From: Litsea cubeba
Taxonomy: Eukaryota > Streptophyta > Magnoliopsida > Laurales > Lauraceae
Assembly: GCA_012931725.1 (NCBI GenBank)
Contig: CM022948.1
Span: 95,081,769 to 95,145,768, forward strand
Direction of reading: 5' to 3'
DNA: 64,000 bases
The notes under the pieces are model-generated. The model was not told the DNA's origin. It did not search any database and saw nothing but the letters and a program-made list of their open reading frames with translations. Made by a program: the position numbers and the translations under genes. The stretch's first letter is position 1. Each line of letters begins with the position of its first letter. Positions 45,560 to 57,900 of this stretch are shown piece by piece.

Positions 45560-48500
45560 TCACTCTGCATCATGCAAGGCCAAATCGAGCTTGGCAACGT
45601 AACCATCATCCTTCATTTGAGCAGTCAATTCCTTCAAAGACTCATGGATATCACTCGCTTTAGGATGAAATTTATCCCCAGCCACAAACAGGTTTGTATT
45701 CTTACCCACCATGATCCAGCTGCATCCTGGCAGTTTCCGTACTCCTCTTTCTCGCATTGCTTTCCTCACCATATTAACCCCATCCCAGTTCCCAGATGCA
45801 GCATATATATTAGAAAGTAGCACATATGGTGATGAATTCTGCGGTTCCAACTCAATGAGCTTCTCAGCTGCCCACCGCCCCCGAATGTCATCCCTGTGCA
45901 TTCTGCAAGAGGCAAGCAATGTGGCCCAAATCACAGCATCAGGCTCTATGGGTAGGGCGTTGATAAACTCCTCTGTCTCTTTGAGGTAGCCACCACGGCC
46001 AAGGAGATCGACAATGCAGGCATAATGATCAGCTCGTGGCTGAATACCGAACTTTATCTGCATAGAATCAAAGAACATACAGCCTTTAGACACGAGTCCT
46101 GCATGGCTACATGCAGTGAGAACACCAAGGAAAGTGATGTCATCAGGTTTCACAAGCTCTTGCTGCATTTTTTCAAAAAGTCTGAGAGCATCTTCTGCAT
46201 ATCCATTTTTGGCAAATCCAACAATCATGGAGTTCCATGAAATGACATCTTTTTTATTCTTCATTTCATTGAAAATGCACAGAGAAGCACTCACATCCCC
46301 GCATTTAGAATACATGTCAACGAGTGCAATGCTTGCATACTCGTCCGAGTCAAAGCCCATGCGGATAACAAGACCATGAATCTCTTTGCCATCCCTCAAG
46401 GCAGCTAAGCTGGCGCAAGCTTTGAGGACACTTGCAAAAGTGGCTTGATCTGGTGTGGCACCAAATGTCCGCATTTCTTGAAAAAACCGAAGAACCTCCT
46501 CATTATGGTTATTTTGGGCATATCCTGAGATAATAGCAGTCCATAATACAGTGCTGTTATAGTCCGGCATCTCCCTGAACAACTTATTTGCATCTTCACT
46601 AATTTCCAATTTCAAATACATACCCAATAGTGCGATTCGCAAGAAGGCATCGCCATAAAAACAACCAGTCTTCATGGTACAACAGTGAATCTGCCTTCCT
46701 ATATTTAATCTGGAAGGGCCACTACATGCAGGCAAAATAGTTGCAAAGGTAAACTCAGATGGCTTTAGCCCCTCTGCCTGCATTTGCTTGAACAACTTTA
46801 ATGCTTCCTCTGTCTTATTGATCTGAACATAACCTGCAATTAAAGCATTTCTTGCAACAACACTTGGCTGGGGCATCTGAGCCATAGCCTTTTCTGCAGA
46901 TTCCATGTCTGCACATTTTGAATACATATCCACAATAGAACTCCCTACATATAGTTTTGACTCAAGACCCATTTTTATGGTTGAGCAATGCACTTGCTTT
47001 CCTATCTCTAGGACTTGAAGATTAGCACAAGCACTCAGTACACAAGCCAAGGAAACTATGTCAGGCCCTACACCATCCGAGTTCATCCTACGGAAAATGA
47101 GCAGTGCTTCAATGTTATCTTCGCCATGGACATGCCCAACTAGAATTGCATTCCAAGAAACAATATCTCGGTTCTGAATGAGTTCAAATTGGTTCCTTGC
47201 ACCTTTAAGATCTCCAGATTTAGCGTACATGTCAACAATTGCGTTTACTACAAAAATGCTTGCTTCCATGTTGCTCTTAATAATAAACGAATGTAGTTGG
47301 CGGCCTGCATCTAGATTTTCTAAGCAAGAACAAGCACTGAGAACACTAACATAGGTATATTCATCCGATGGAAAGCTATGACTATGCATATCAGAAAACA
47401 ACACTAATACTTCATTTGGATGCTTGTTCTGAGCATAACCACCAAGCATGGCATTCCACAGGACAATATTTCTAGTATATGTTGTATCAAATACTTTCCT
47501 TGCATCATCAACAATACCACATTTGGCATACATATTGATTAGTGAACTCCCTACATAAATGTTTGAATCCAACCCCAGTCTGATTGCCTCTGAATGAACT
47601 TGCCTACCATGATTAGGAGCCTCTAGGTTGGCAATAGAACTCAAAACACTACCTAATGTGGAACGCGTAGGTTCAATCCCTTTGGATCGCATTTCTCGGA
47701 AGAACATGAGAGCTTCAACCTCATAACCATTCTGAGCATGCCCTGAAATCATCACATTCCATGCAACAACATTTGGATTGGCCATTTGGGCAAAGAGATC
47801 ACACGCCTCTTCAAGCAAGCCTAAGTTAATGCAAGCGGTTATAACATTCACAAACAATACCTGGTCTGGTTTACCACCTAGCTTCTTCATTGTCAAAAAT
47901 ATTTCGAGCGCTTCTTCACACAAACCAATTCTAATGTAAGCAGAAATCATAACAGTCCATGAGATCATATCGGGATGACTGATCCTATCAAATACTCGTC
48001 GAGCATCGACCAAACTGCCACATTTGGCATAGACATCGATCAAAGAACCTTCACAGAAAGAATTCGACTCGAATCCCATCTTGACAACATTACAATGCAA
48101 CTGCTTAGCGAAAGCCAGATCAAACAATCTGGCGCAAGCGGACAAAACCATGGCGAAGGTAAACTGATTTACTGACTCATTACCGCTCCACATCAACCTG
48201 AACACATGAACAATTTCTTCAACCAAACCACACCTTGAGTATGCAGACAGTATTGAGTTCCAAGCTGACCCATCTCGCTCCGCAAGTAGCTTAAAGGTTT
48301 TCAATGCCAATCCTAGATTGCCACATTTTGCATACGAATCAACAAGCGCATTACCAAGATCCCCATCCAACTGGAAACCAAATTTTATGATCTGGGCGTG
48401 GAGAATCTTAATATTTTTCAATGCAAGAGCTATTCTTTGAGGCTTTTCATCGAGCGATCGACGGAATTGAGCAGAATTGTCTTCGTTCAAGAGAGATATC

Positions 48501-48748
48501 AGCAGACGGGCATAGACACGAGGTTCTGGAACCAAACCCACTAGCAGACTATGACTCAGCTCCTTTCCTGCTAGTGAAGAAGCTGCTGAAATAGTTTGAG
48601 CTCGTCGAGGCGTTTCGTCGAACACGCGGTGTTCAACTGCAGCTTGTGAAAGATGCCTTCTGCATATGCGAGAGATTTTGAGAGACGAGGAAATCGAGAT
48701 TGAGGCGAGTCGTTGTAGATTCCTTAGAGGAAGGGCTGTCCGATACAT
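45560..48748 (-). CDS. MEF12: PLS-class (E subgroup) pentatricopeptide repeat protein, probable mitochondrial RNA-editing factor (MEF12-like)
   Basis: Single intronless frame of 1062 aa from the ATG at 48748; the TTG codon just before it is not used. PLS-type PPR proteins bind organellar transcripts in a sequence-specific way and direct C-to-U editing. Residues 1 to about 35 are Arg/Ser-rich without acids (MYRTALPLRNLQRLA...), a mitochondrial-type presequence. From about residue 110 onward there are PPR, L and S repeats with the usual signatures (LVDSYAKCGNL, MYAKCG, SWNAILVGHV, VLSACA). The end carries E-type motifs (IELEPQNSSPYVLLSNIYA, VRKLPGCSWI, then LKELTAQMKDDGYV) and no DYW deaminase domain, so a DYW partner would be needed. 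The order of blocks, especially VAWNVMISGH and STLGSVLSS, matches Arabidopsis At3g09040 (MEF12) as I remember it. Orthology needs a tree. Confidence 0.85.
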   Translation of the reverse strand: MYRTALPLRNLQRLASISISSSLKISRICRRHLSQAAVEHRVFDETPRRAQTISAASSLAGKELSHSLLVGLVPEPRVYARLLISLLNEDNSAQFRRSLDEKPQRIALALKNIKILHAQIIKFGFQLDGDLGNALVDSYAKCGNLGLALKTFKLLAERDGSAWNSILSAYSRCGLVEEIVHVFRLMWSGNESVNQFTFAMVLSACARLFDLAFAKQLHCNVVKMGFESNSFCEGSLIDVYAKCGSLVDARRVFDRISHPDMISWTVMISAYIRIGLCEEALEIFLTMKKLGGKPDQVLFVNVITACINLGLLEEACDLFAQMANPNVVAWNVMISGHAQNGYEVEALMFFREMRSKGIEPTRSTLGSVLSSIANLEAPNHGRQVHSEAIRLGLDSNIYVGSSLINMYAKCGIVDDARKVFDTTYTRNIVLWNAMLGGYAQNKHPNEVLVLFSDMHSHSFPSDEYTYVSVLSACSCLENLDAGRQLHSFIIKSNMEASIFVVNAIVDMYAKSGDLKGARNQFELIQNRDIVSWNAILVGHVHGEDNIEALLIFRRMNSDGVGPDIVSLACVLSACANLQVLEIGKQVHCSTIKMGLESKLYVGSSIVDMYSKCADMESAEKAMAQMPQPSVVARNALIAGYVQINKTEEALKLFKQMQAEGLKPSEFTFATILPACSGPSRLNIGRQIHCCTMKTGCFYGDAFLRIALLGMYLKLEISEDANKLFREMPDYNSTVLWTAIISGYAQNNHNEEVLRFFQEMRTFGATPDQATFASVLKACASLAALRDGKEIHGLVIRMGFDSDEYASIALVDMYSKCGDVSASLCIFNEMKNKKDVISWNSMIVGFAKNGYAEDALRLFEKMQQELVKPDDITFLGVLTACSHAGLVSKGCMFFDSMQIKFGIQPRADHYACIVDLLGRGGYLKETEEFINALPIEPDAVIWATLLASCRMHRDDIRGRWAAEKLIELEPQNSSPYVLLSNIYAASGNWDGVNMVRKAMRERGVRKLPGCSWIMVGKNTNLFVAGDKFHPKASDIHESLKELTAQMKDDGYVAKLDLALHDAE

Positions 48749-50300
48749 CAATGCCGAGCCGGAATGGTACCGGAATGTAACGGGTATTGAAGCGATGCCG
48801 GTTCAATTTGGTTCCCGAAAAGCCGTTGTGAAGACTTGCGAGGGCAGTTATTCTGAGCAGAGAAGGTCTTTTGGCAACTCATCCACCGTCCATTTCGCAT
48901 ATTTACTTCCAATCAAAACCATCAAATCGTGGGCCTACAGTGGATTTTGTTAGATGGTTCGAACTATATGTTAATGTTTCTTTTTAGAGGTAGTATCTCT
49001 CTATGGACAGCTTAGATCAATCATTACATGTTGGGCGGTCGATATCATACCATACCAGACGAATTTTAAAGATGAAAATTTCAGCCATTCGGATTTTATT
49101 AGGTGGGCTCCACTTATGAATTTAGACCCTGATTCTTGATCCCTTGTTACCGTAGAATTCTTGTAATTGAAAATTCAAACCGTTGAAAATAAATGTGGGA
49201 GTACTCCTACCCGTGTTCAAGAAATTTTTGGATACCCACAGTTTTCGTGGGGGCGGGGGTGGGGGTGACCCAATGTGGCCCACCAAAAGGAGATGTCGGC
49301 CCTCTAAGATGGCCCGCCGGATCCTGACCAAGGTTCCCAGTGCCACGTCGGACACCTTCTCCTGGGGGCATGTATCATGTCGTCAAAAGGGACAAGATCC
49401 GACGGTCAGATCTCATCCCTCTCGTCTAGTCTTACTACATTAATTTTGTGTCGGTTACGCTGAGATGAGAGGACTTAGGGGTTGTTTTGATTGAAATATT
49501 TTTGGATAACGGATTAGTAAGGTAAGGTAATGAAATTCTAGATTAGATGTTTGGAATATTGATGAGAATTTTGATGATTCTGGCAACATCTTACCTCTAG
49601 CTAAATAGGATCCACAATAGCTACCCACTTACTAGTTTATCCTTGGGCTCCACATACATGGGAGACTATTGATCAGGTTGAAGTTCTATACTCTATCCTA
49701 TGAATAAAGAATTCTTAGTCCCACTTGACCTTTTGGTACGAGATCATGTTTTATATTATTCTCATATATATATATATATATATGAATAGGGCTTTTCTAA
49801 GTTGCAGCTTAACTTATCATAAGTTGAAATAATGCCGGTCCCATAAATTAAAGTTGATTATATATGCTTTTTGAATGATAGAAGTATAGAACTGTAAAAT
49901 TCAGTTCAGCTGATTGGATTTATTTTGATTTTAGAGACGACCATTATGCAAAAAAAACAACGATAATCGATTTTGATTTATGGGATCAGTACTATTTCAA
50001 CTTAGTATTATTTCAACTTAAGATAAGTTAAGCTGCCCCTATATATATTTGTACTACTTTTCACATAAAGTATTATCCATGTATCATCCATCAAGAGCTT
50101 AGAAGAGAAGAGATGTGATCTTAAATCAAATGCCCTGCCTGGACTTTATTATTATTATTATTAAGTAAACTAAACAGTGCCAACAAGTACTTCAATCAAG
50201 AAATTGCACAATATTTCTTTCTATGGAAAGAAATCAATAAAACAATTTATTTAAGAAGAAAGCTGAAGTTGGAACAATGGGTGAGTTCCTGATGGTTTTA
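48749..50300. other. Intergenic DNA upstream of the PPR gene
   Basis: PPR leader and promoter on the right flank, then AT-rich DNA containing an inverted-repeat MITE (49786-50042). A G-rich stretch GTGGGGGCGGGGGTGGGGGTG lies at about 49247-49267. No gene was seen. The 3' UTR of the neprosin-like gene is expected below 50301. Confidence 0.5.
49786..50042. mobile_element. MITE with imperfect 60-bp inverted repeats
   Basis: The left end has CAGCTTAACTTATCATAAGTTGAAATAAT, then GGTCCCATAAATT; the right end, read on the minus strand, has CAGCTTAACTTATCTTAAGTTGAAATAAT, then GATCCCATAAATC. It sits between TA-rich tracts (TATATATA on both sides), as expected for a TA-targeting Stowaway- or Tourist-type element. 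No coding capacity. Confidence 0.65.
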
Positions 50301-51957
50301 TTATTTTTCGTCGCAGCCCACACCCCCAGGGCCCCCGAAGAAGAAATTAACACCTTGTTTCTTATAGTCTGGACGTGGCTCTGATATGTCATAGCATGAT
50401 GGGCTGGTAGCTTTGGTAGGAAAAATGGTTGGTGCCTCTGTTGTGTTGAATGCACTTTCATAGAGGCATTCATCAATAAAAGCTGCTTTCCCAAAACCTT
50501 CCTCTGCAAAATGACTGCTTCCCATTTGAGTGCTGGTGTGACGCCCTCCAGGTTGAGTGTTAAACACTTGTCCTCCCCACTGTATGAGATCGGCTATTGT
50601 TGCCATATTTCTGAACAAAGAACCAGGCCAATACCCCACTGGTTGATCTTGGAAATCAAACCACCAATTATCATTTTCTTTGTCCTGTTCCAACCAAGAC
50701 AACCAAAGAATTCTTTTAACTTTGAGAAGAATTATTGCGTTTCAATTCTTTACCAATATATATATATATATAGGGTAATATTCAAGTGAAAACTAGTTCT
50801 CACCTATGATATGAGAACTTTTTTACGTATAATATGTGAGAACTAGTTCTCACCTGAATATTACCATACATATATATTCTCACGGTGACTATGTGAGAAC
50901 TGTTCTCACTAGAACAAAGCCCTATATATAATAACCATCCTCTGTTAATATGGGTAGAGCATGATCAAATCTCACACTGTTGTATACATTATTCACCTAA
51001 GATTTCATCATGTATATGTCAATTAAATTGTGAGGATTTAAAACTAAAAGATAGGATACTTAATTTGATCCGGAATAAATAAATTAAAGATTTCTCAATT
51101 TCTACTGCTCTATTATTACCTTATGTAACTTCACTTTTATATAATATTGCTGGCCACCGTATTCTGAAAGAGGAGATATAAAAGAACCGAGTTGAACCTG
51201 GCTGTTGGTTTGTACGAATCCGGGACACAATAAATTGTAGCAACCCCCATTATCTGACTGCATCCATCCGCGAAAAAATAATGATATAAAGATCTATAAT
51301 GAATAAACTTGATACATAAAAATCATGAGATCATGAACACTGATGACATGACATATAAAAGGATGGCTAATGAATCACCAGATTGTATGGTGAAAATGTT
51401 ATAATTAAGGTGGAGCAATATTTAGTTACTTACAGCCCAATACACATACAAATGTGTTTCATTGTCTCCAAAGAGATTCGGGAACACCTGAGATTTACAT
51501 GTCATATATATATATAAGAGGGCATTAGAATGAATAAAACGAAAAATTCTCAAACGCGTTTTGAAATGTATTATTATAATAATTAATTGTAGGTAAATAA
51601 ATAATATATGGACCAAAATGATCACACAACAACTCTTTAAGTTTGGATTGCGTACACTATTCTAATTAATAACAATCCAAATTAAACTGCTGCGAGTGAG
51701 AACACAAATGAAAGAATGTAAATGTTTGGACTTATTAAATTGATCATGCCCCACAGTCTATTGAGAGAGATACTATCATATATAGGCATACCATTGCCAA
51801 TTTTCTTAGCCATGTATCTCATCGATCTTTTATCCAGTTAATATTAGATCAAATGTTTCAAAATTTCTCATGTTGAGCTCTTTAATTGGCTCATCAATTT
51901 ACTAAATCCTATGGCTATAAAATTCTACCTCTTTTGAAGAACAACAATGAAAATATT

Positions 51958-51990
<33 letters not shown>

Positions 51991-54900
51991 TATTTACTAT
52001 CCATCCTGCATTGATCAAATCTCGCTGGTCCTTTACACCAACAAATATAGAAGCAGTGCTAGCTTCTGTAGGCTCCACGTGTATATTCCATACGGTTATT
52101 TTTGCTTCACCTCCATAATTTTTTTCGCCCACATATAATTTGGCATTCTAGCAAACATCACACAAAATGATCAAATTAATAGTTATCATCACTCAAAGGA
52201 GGAATTCCGGCTCTTAATACTTAACAAAATACATATGTATTATATATTTCTTGTTGGTTCATTTCACACTTATCCAGAGTTTAAGACGTACAAAAAAAAA
52301 ATAGTAAATTGCTTCATCCAATCAAACTTTGTCACATTGATCGAAATGCTAAAATACTTGTCAAGTTATGCTACAAAATGAAACACTGAATTGACATGCT
52401 CCAATTCATCATCAAATCGTTGGCACCTTATTATAATGTTACAAATTTACAAGTCCATATATAAATTACAGGTAGGAATATTATTGTTGCAAATGCGCTT
52501 GGCCAATTCCTAATCCATATGATGTTCAGCATATTTATCAATCAATTAAAGTACACATACAGTCCATTAATCATGCATCGAAGTTAATTCAAAAGGAAAT
52601 GCTTGCTTCTCTCATTCAACCCACTTCAAAATAAGAAATCCTCGCCCACAATGCATCACTCTCTCCATATCAATCTATCATCTCCACTGCCCCCATCTCT
52701 TTCTCATCTCCCCTGGTCATGTCCATAAACGCCTCTCTCTCCCTCTCTCTCTCTCTCTCTATCCCTTGTCAAGGCTCTCTCTGCTCGCTATCCCTTGTCA
52801 AGGTATTTGTTTTGTCATTTATATTTTACACAGTCGTAATGGTACATCGAAAGTGTTTGCTAACTTGCCCCCATTTTTCCCCCCTTGAACTTAAAGATCC
52901 ATAGTAAGATCACCACTTCAAGTGTATCAAGCTGGCTGTTCTTCATGCTTGCCGCCAGCTGACATATGGCTTGGAAGTGAATGATGGGTGAGTGACAAAA
53001 TATAATTATGTGTTCTATTCTCAATGTCATTCCTGTCTTTATTCAAAGTGGTTAATGGGATTATATTCTTAATTTGTATTTTTTTTTCTTCCTTTTCTTT
53101 TCCAAACTTATACCTTGTATGCAATGGTTGGCTCTAACACAAGTAGGAGAATGTCAATACTTTGTCAAGAAAAATGACTAACCTATATTTGTCTTGCCTC
53201 GGATAACCTTCTTAACGATGGGATTTCTATTGAAGGTAAGAAAACCTTCAAATTCACATTTCAAATTCCTTTTAATCTTTAAGCTACAAGGGGGCGGCAA
53301 AGATCTCAATGCCTATCCACTGTAACTATTTGAACCAGAGACTAGACCGAACCAATACAGTTCTCTTGCCACTGGCCAAATTCCATTAACTCTGTCGGTG
53401 GATTCGAAAAACAGATGATAGTAGGATCTATATGTTAGCAATTATACAACTTAAAGTACATACCTTTCTGGTCTCTGTAACAGTTCTGTGTTTGTTTCAA
53501 GTTCCACAGTAATCCGAGCCTAGTGAAATCACTATGTCCTTAAGACAGATTTTCCCCCTCACAGTGCTGAAGGTTAAAAGGGAAACTGTCTCCCAAGATA
53601 GAACGGATTTTTCTTCTTTGGAAGGCAGCACTTCAATTCCAAAAAACAACGAACGCAAGGCAGTAGCAGACCAAGAACAGAGGAAGAAGAGAGAAGAGAT
53701 CTGTTGCTGTGTTTCTGTGTTGTCTCTCTCAAAATCGTCCACTATTTATAGGAGATTGGTGCCTCTGAAATGGAGTTATGCAACCCTTCTGAAAGGTAGC
53801 ATCACTTCAGTTCATGTACTGCTTCATGAAAAGATGCAATGTTTCGAACCATTGCATCATTTGAAAAAGCCCATCTCATTAAGAAAAGCGTAGGCCCAAT
53901 TCAGATTTGGGCTTTGTAAAAAGTAAGAAATCTGGGATCCAAAAAATAAATAAACCAAGTCCAAGCCCAGCCCAGCCGGGCCGGCGCGCGTGTGACCCGA
54001 CCCGACCCGAACCGAGCCGAGCCGGCCGGACGGACGGCGGCGGCGGCGCGCGCGCGTGATTGTTGAGTTGACTGCGTTCCGTCTCCACGGAAAATTAGTG
54101 GTACCCCTTGGGGCCCAACCCTTATAGTCATACTTTCTCTATATATACTCAACATCTCTTTGGTTTTCTTCCAATGTGGGACAAGTGTTTTTCCTACTTT
54201 CCCTCATTCATTTCTTACTCATTTCATTTCAAGTGGGGTAACTTGGGAGACAAATTACTCATTCAATACTCAATGGATTTGTGTAATTCCAAGTTCCATG
54301 TGTTCACTACACTTTGAACTAATTACTAACCCATTTTTCTAACAATCCCCCACATGAATGAAAATTTGGCTTTTCACACATAAATAATGGATTCCTGTCC
54401 TATTACAAATGAAAAGATACTGCATCAGGTCAAGTAGCATGGGAGGCCTTGAACTTGCCGTAGTGAAAGACGATCGGATTTAATTGGACGATCAGTAGAC
54501 TTTGATTAATGTCCTTGAACTGTCAGCCGTTTGTATAAATCTAGACAATCATCTTTACGCAGTACCTTCTCTAATACTGTTGGTTCTCACGTTTGTGTCC
54601 ATTTTGGCCTTGAACACTTCTTGGTTTCAGATAGCGCTTTTGAGAACATATTCTCATAGAAGCGGCCCCACTTCGCACTAACATAGGTGATTTCTATAAA
54701 AAGTATCCTGCAATACTCCACTTAGAGAACATATCTTTCCAAGATATAGTAAATCATTAAAAGCTTATCTTATCCTGAGTCTCGCGGCAGATACGCACTG
54801 TATCCAGTGCTTACTGAGTCACAGACATAATTCAGTTGGCCCTTTGAACCTAGATCTTGGGATCTCCAGTCAACTAGGTTGGTTTTTCCATTATGAGGAC

Positions 54901-57900
54901 TCTTTGTTGATTATCTTTAAAGGTTGCAAACCCATTCCCCTTGATAATCTTTCCACTTGCTCTCTTGTTAAACCTTTTGTAAGCGGATCCGCAATGTTAT
55001 CTTTAGACCTTACATAGTCAATTGAGATAACTCCAGTTGAGAGCAATTGTCTAATGGTGTTATGTCTACGACGTATGTGTCGAGACTTCCCATTATATAT
55101 GCTACTTTGTGCCCTACCAATAGCAGATTGGCTGTCACAGTGTATAGACACTGCCGGCACAGGTTTAGCCCAGTTTGGAATATCCTCTAAGAAATTTCGA
55201 AGCCATTCTGCTTCTTCTCCAGCCTTGTCCAATGCGATGAATTCTGATTCCATAGTGGACCTTGCTATGCACGTTTGTTTTGAGGATTTCCAAGAAATAG
55301 CTGCACCTCCAAGTGTAAAGACATATCCACTAGTGGATTTTGAGTCTTTAGTGTCAGATATCCAATTAGCATCGCAGTACCCTTCTGGAACAGCTGGATA
55401 TCGGGTATAGTGCAGACCATAGTTCTGAGTATACTTTAAGTATCCCAAAACTCTAAGAATGGCAGTCCAGTGATCTTTGCCAGGATGACTCGTATATCGA
55501 CTTAACTTGCTCACGGAGTATGCTATGTCAGGTCTTGTACAGTTCATGACATACATTAAACTGCCAAGTATACGAGAGTACTCTAGTTGAGATACACTAA
55601 TACCAGTATTTTTTGCTAATGAAGATTTACGTCAACTGGTGACCGTTTTGGAGTGATGTTATATGCCTTGAACTTTTCAAGAATTTGCTCAATGTAATGA
55701 GATTGTGATAGAACAAGTCCATCTCGTGTCCTAGAAATCTTAATTCCTAGGATAACATCCGCAACTCCTAAATCTTTCATATCAAACTTACTGGACAGCA
55801 TTTGTTTGGTGTATTTTATGACATCCATATTACTACCCAAAATTAGCATATCGTCGACATAGAGACAAACAATGACACATCCTTTTTGAGTGTTTTTGAC
55901 ATAAACACATTTGTCACACTCGTTTATTTTGAAACCGTTTGATAACATTACATTGTCAAATTTCTCATGCCATTGCTTTGGTGCTTGCTTTAATCCATAT
56001 AAGGATTTAACAAGCTTGCAAACTTTCCTTTCTTGGCCAGGAGCAATAAACCCTTCGGGTTGTTCCATGTATATTTCTTCATCTAACTCACCATTCAAGA
56101 ATGCCGTTTTTACATCCATTTGATGTATCTCAAGTCCATGTATAGATGCTATTGCTATCAGCATCCTTATGGACGTTATTCTTGTAACTGGAGAATAAGT
56201 GTCAAAATAATCGAATCCTTCCTTTTGTCTAAAACCTTTGACCACAAGTCTGGCTTTATATTTGTCGATTGATCCATTAGTCTTAAACTTCTTTGTGAAT
56301 ATCCATTTATATCCCAAAGTCTTGGAACCATGTGGTAAATCCACTAATTCCCATGTATGATTTTGTAATATGGATTCAATCTCACTATTTATTGCTTCTT
56401 TCCAATAAGTAGATTCAGGAGTGGACATAGCCTCCTTGAACGTTTGGGGTTCATTTTCCAACATGAATGTTAGAAAATCAGGTCCAAAAGATGTTGACGT
56501 CCTTGACCTTTTACTACGTCTAGGTTCCTCCTCAATTGCACTTTGTTTAGGATGGTAACTAGTTGTAGCATCTAAATTTCTCTTTGATGAACTTGATGTT
56601 AAACATATGTTATACGGAAATGTATTTTCAAAGAATGAAGCATTCCTTGACTCAATAATTGTATTAACATGTATATCTTGAATCTCTGATTTATGAACCA
56701 AAAAACGATATGCACTACTATTGTTTGCATATCCAATGAATACACAATCAATAGTCTTGGGTCCTATTTTCACCTTCTTAGGTTTAGGAACTTCCACTTT
56801 AGCAAGACACCCCCACACTTTTAAGAATTCGTAGGAAGTCTGATGACCTTTCCATAATTCGTAAGGTGTTTTAAGCGTCTTTTTGTTAGGAATCTTGTTG
56901 AGAATGTAATTGGCGGAAAGCAAGGCTTCCCCCCACAAATTCTGGGGTAAACCAGAACTTAACAACATAGCATTCATCATCTCTTTAAGAGTTCGGTTTT
57001 TGCGCTCAGCAATACCGTTTGATTGAGGTGAATAAGGAGCCGTAGTTTGATGAATGATTCCATGTTCAGAACATAGACTTTCAAAAGGTGATTCATATTC
57101 ACCCCCTCTATCGCTTCTTATGGCCTTAATCTTCTTGCTTAGTTGATTTTCAACTTCATTTTTATAGTGTTTGAACACTTCAATTGCCTCATCTTTACTT
57201 CTTAATAAGTAAACATAACAGTAGCGAGTGCTATCATCAATAAAAGTAATGAAATACTTTTTACCGCCTCTTGTAGACACAAACTTAAGATCACAGATAT
57301 CTGTGTGTATTAAGTCCAGAGGTTCGGTATTTCTTTCAACAGAATGAAAGGAGGATCTGGTCAATTTGGATTCTACACAAGTTTCACATTTGTGGTGTGG
57401 GTCTATTGTTATCTTTGGTATAGAGTTCAAGTTAATTAATCTACGTAAAGTATCATAATTAACATGTCCTAATCTACCATGCCATATGTGTGAACACTCA
57501 ATCAAGTAAACAGAAGTTTGAACTTTATTAGCGCTCTTTGGCGCAATGGTGAAACATGACATCTTAAAGAGCCCATCCTGAAGATAGCCCTTACCCACAA
57601 ATACATCATTCTTAGTCAGCACAAATTTATCAGAAACAAAGACTAACTTAAACCCATTCTTGCTCAGCAGCGACCCAGAAACCAAGTTCTTGCGAATGTC
57701 AGGCACATAGAGTACCTCATTCAGAGTCAGTTCCTTCCCAGAAGTCAGCTTCATCACCACCTTTCCTTTACCTTCAACCTTGGATGTAGAGGAGTTCCCC
57801 ATGAAGAGTTGTTCTTCCTTTTCTACAGCATGATAGGTGGTGAACATGGACCTGTTGGAGCAAATGTGGCGAGTAGCACCAGTGTCTACCCACCATTCTC

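Noticed and set aside
45711..48953. Several plus-strand frames of 60-95 codons opposite the PPR gene
   Set aside because: Antisense shadows of a long, clearly conserved PPR frame.
53534..54342. Frames of 60-119 codons repeated at 59061-59816
   Set aside because: Contained in the Copia LTRs; no coding signature beyond LTR duplication.
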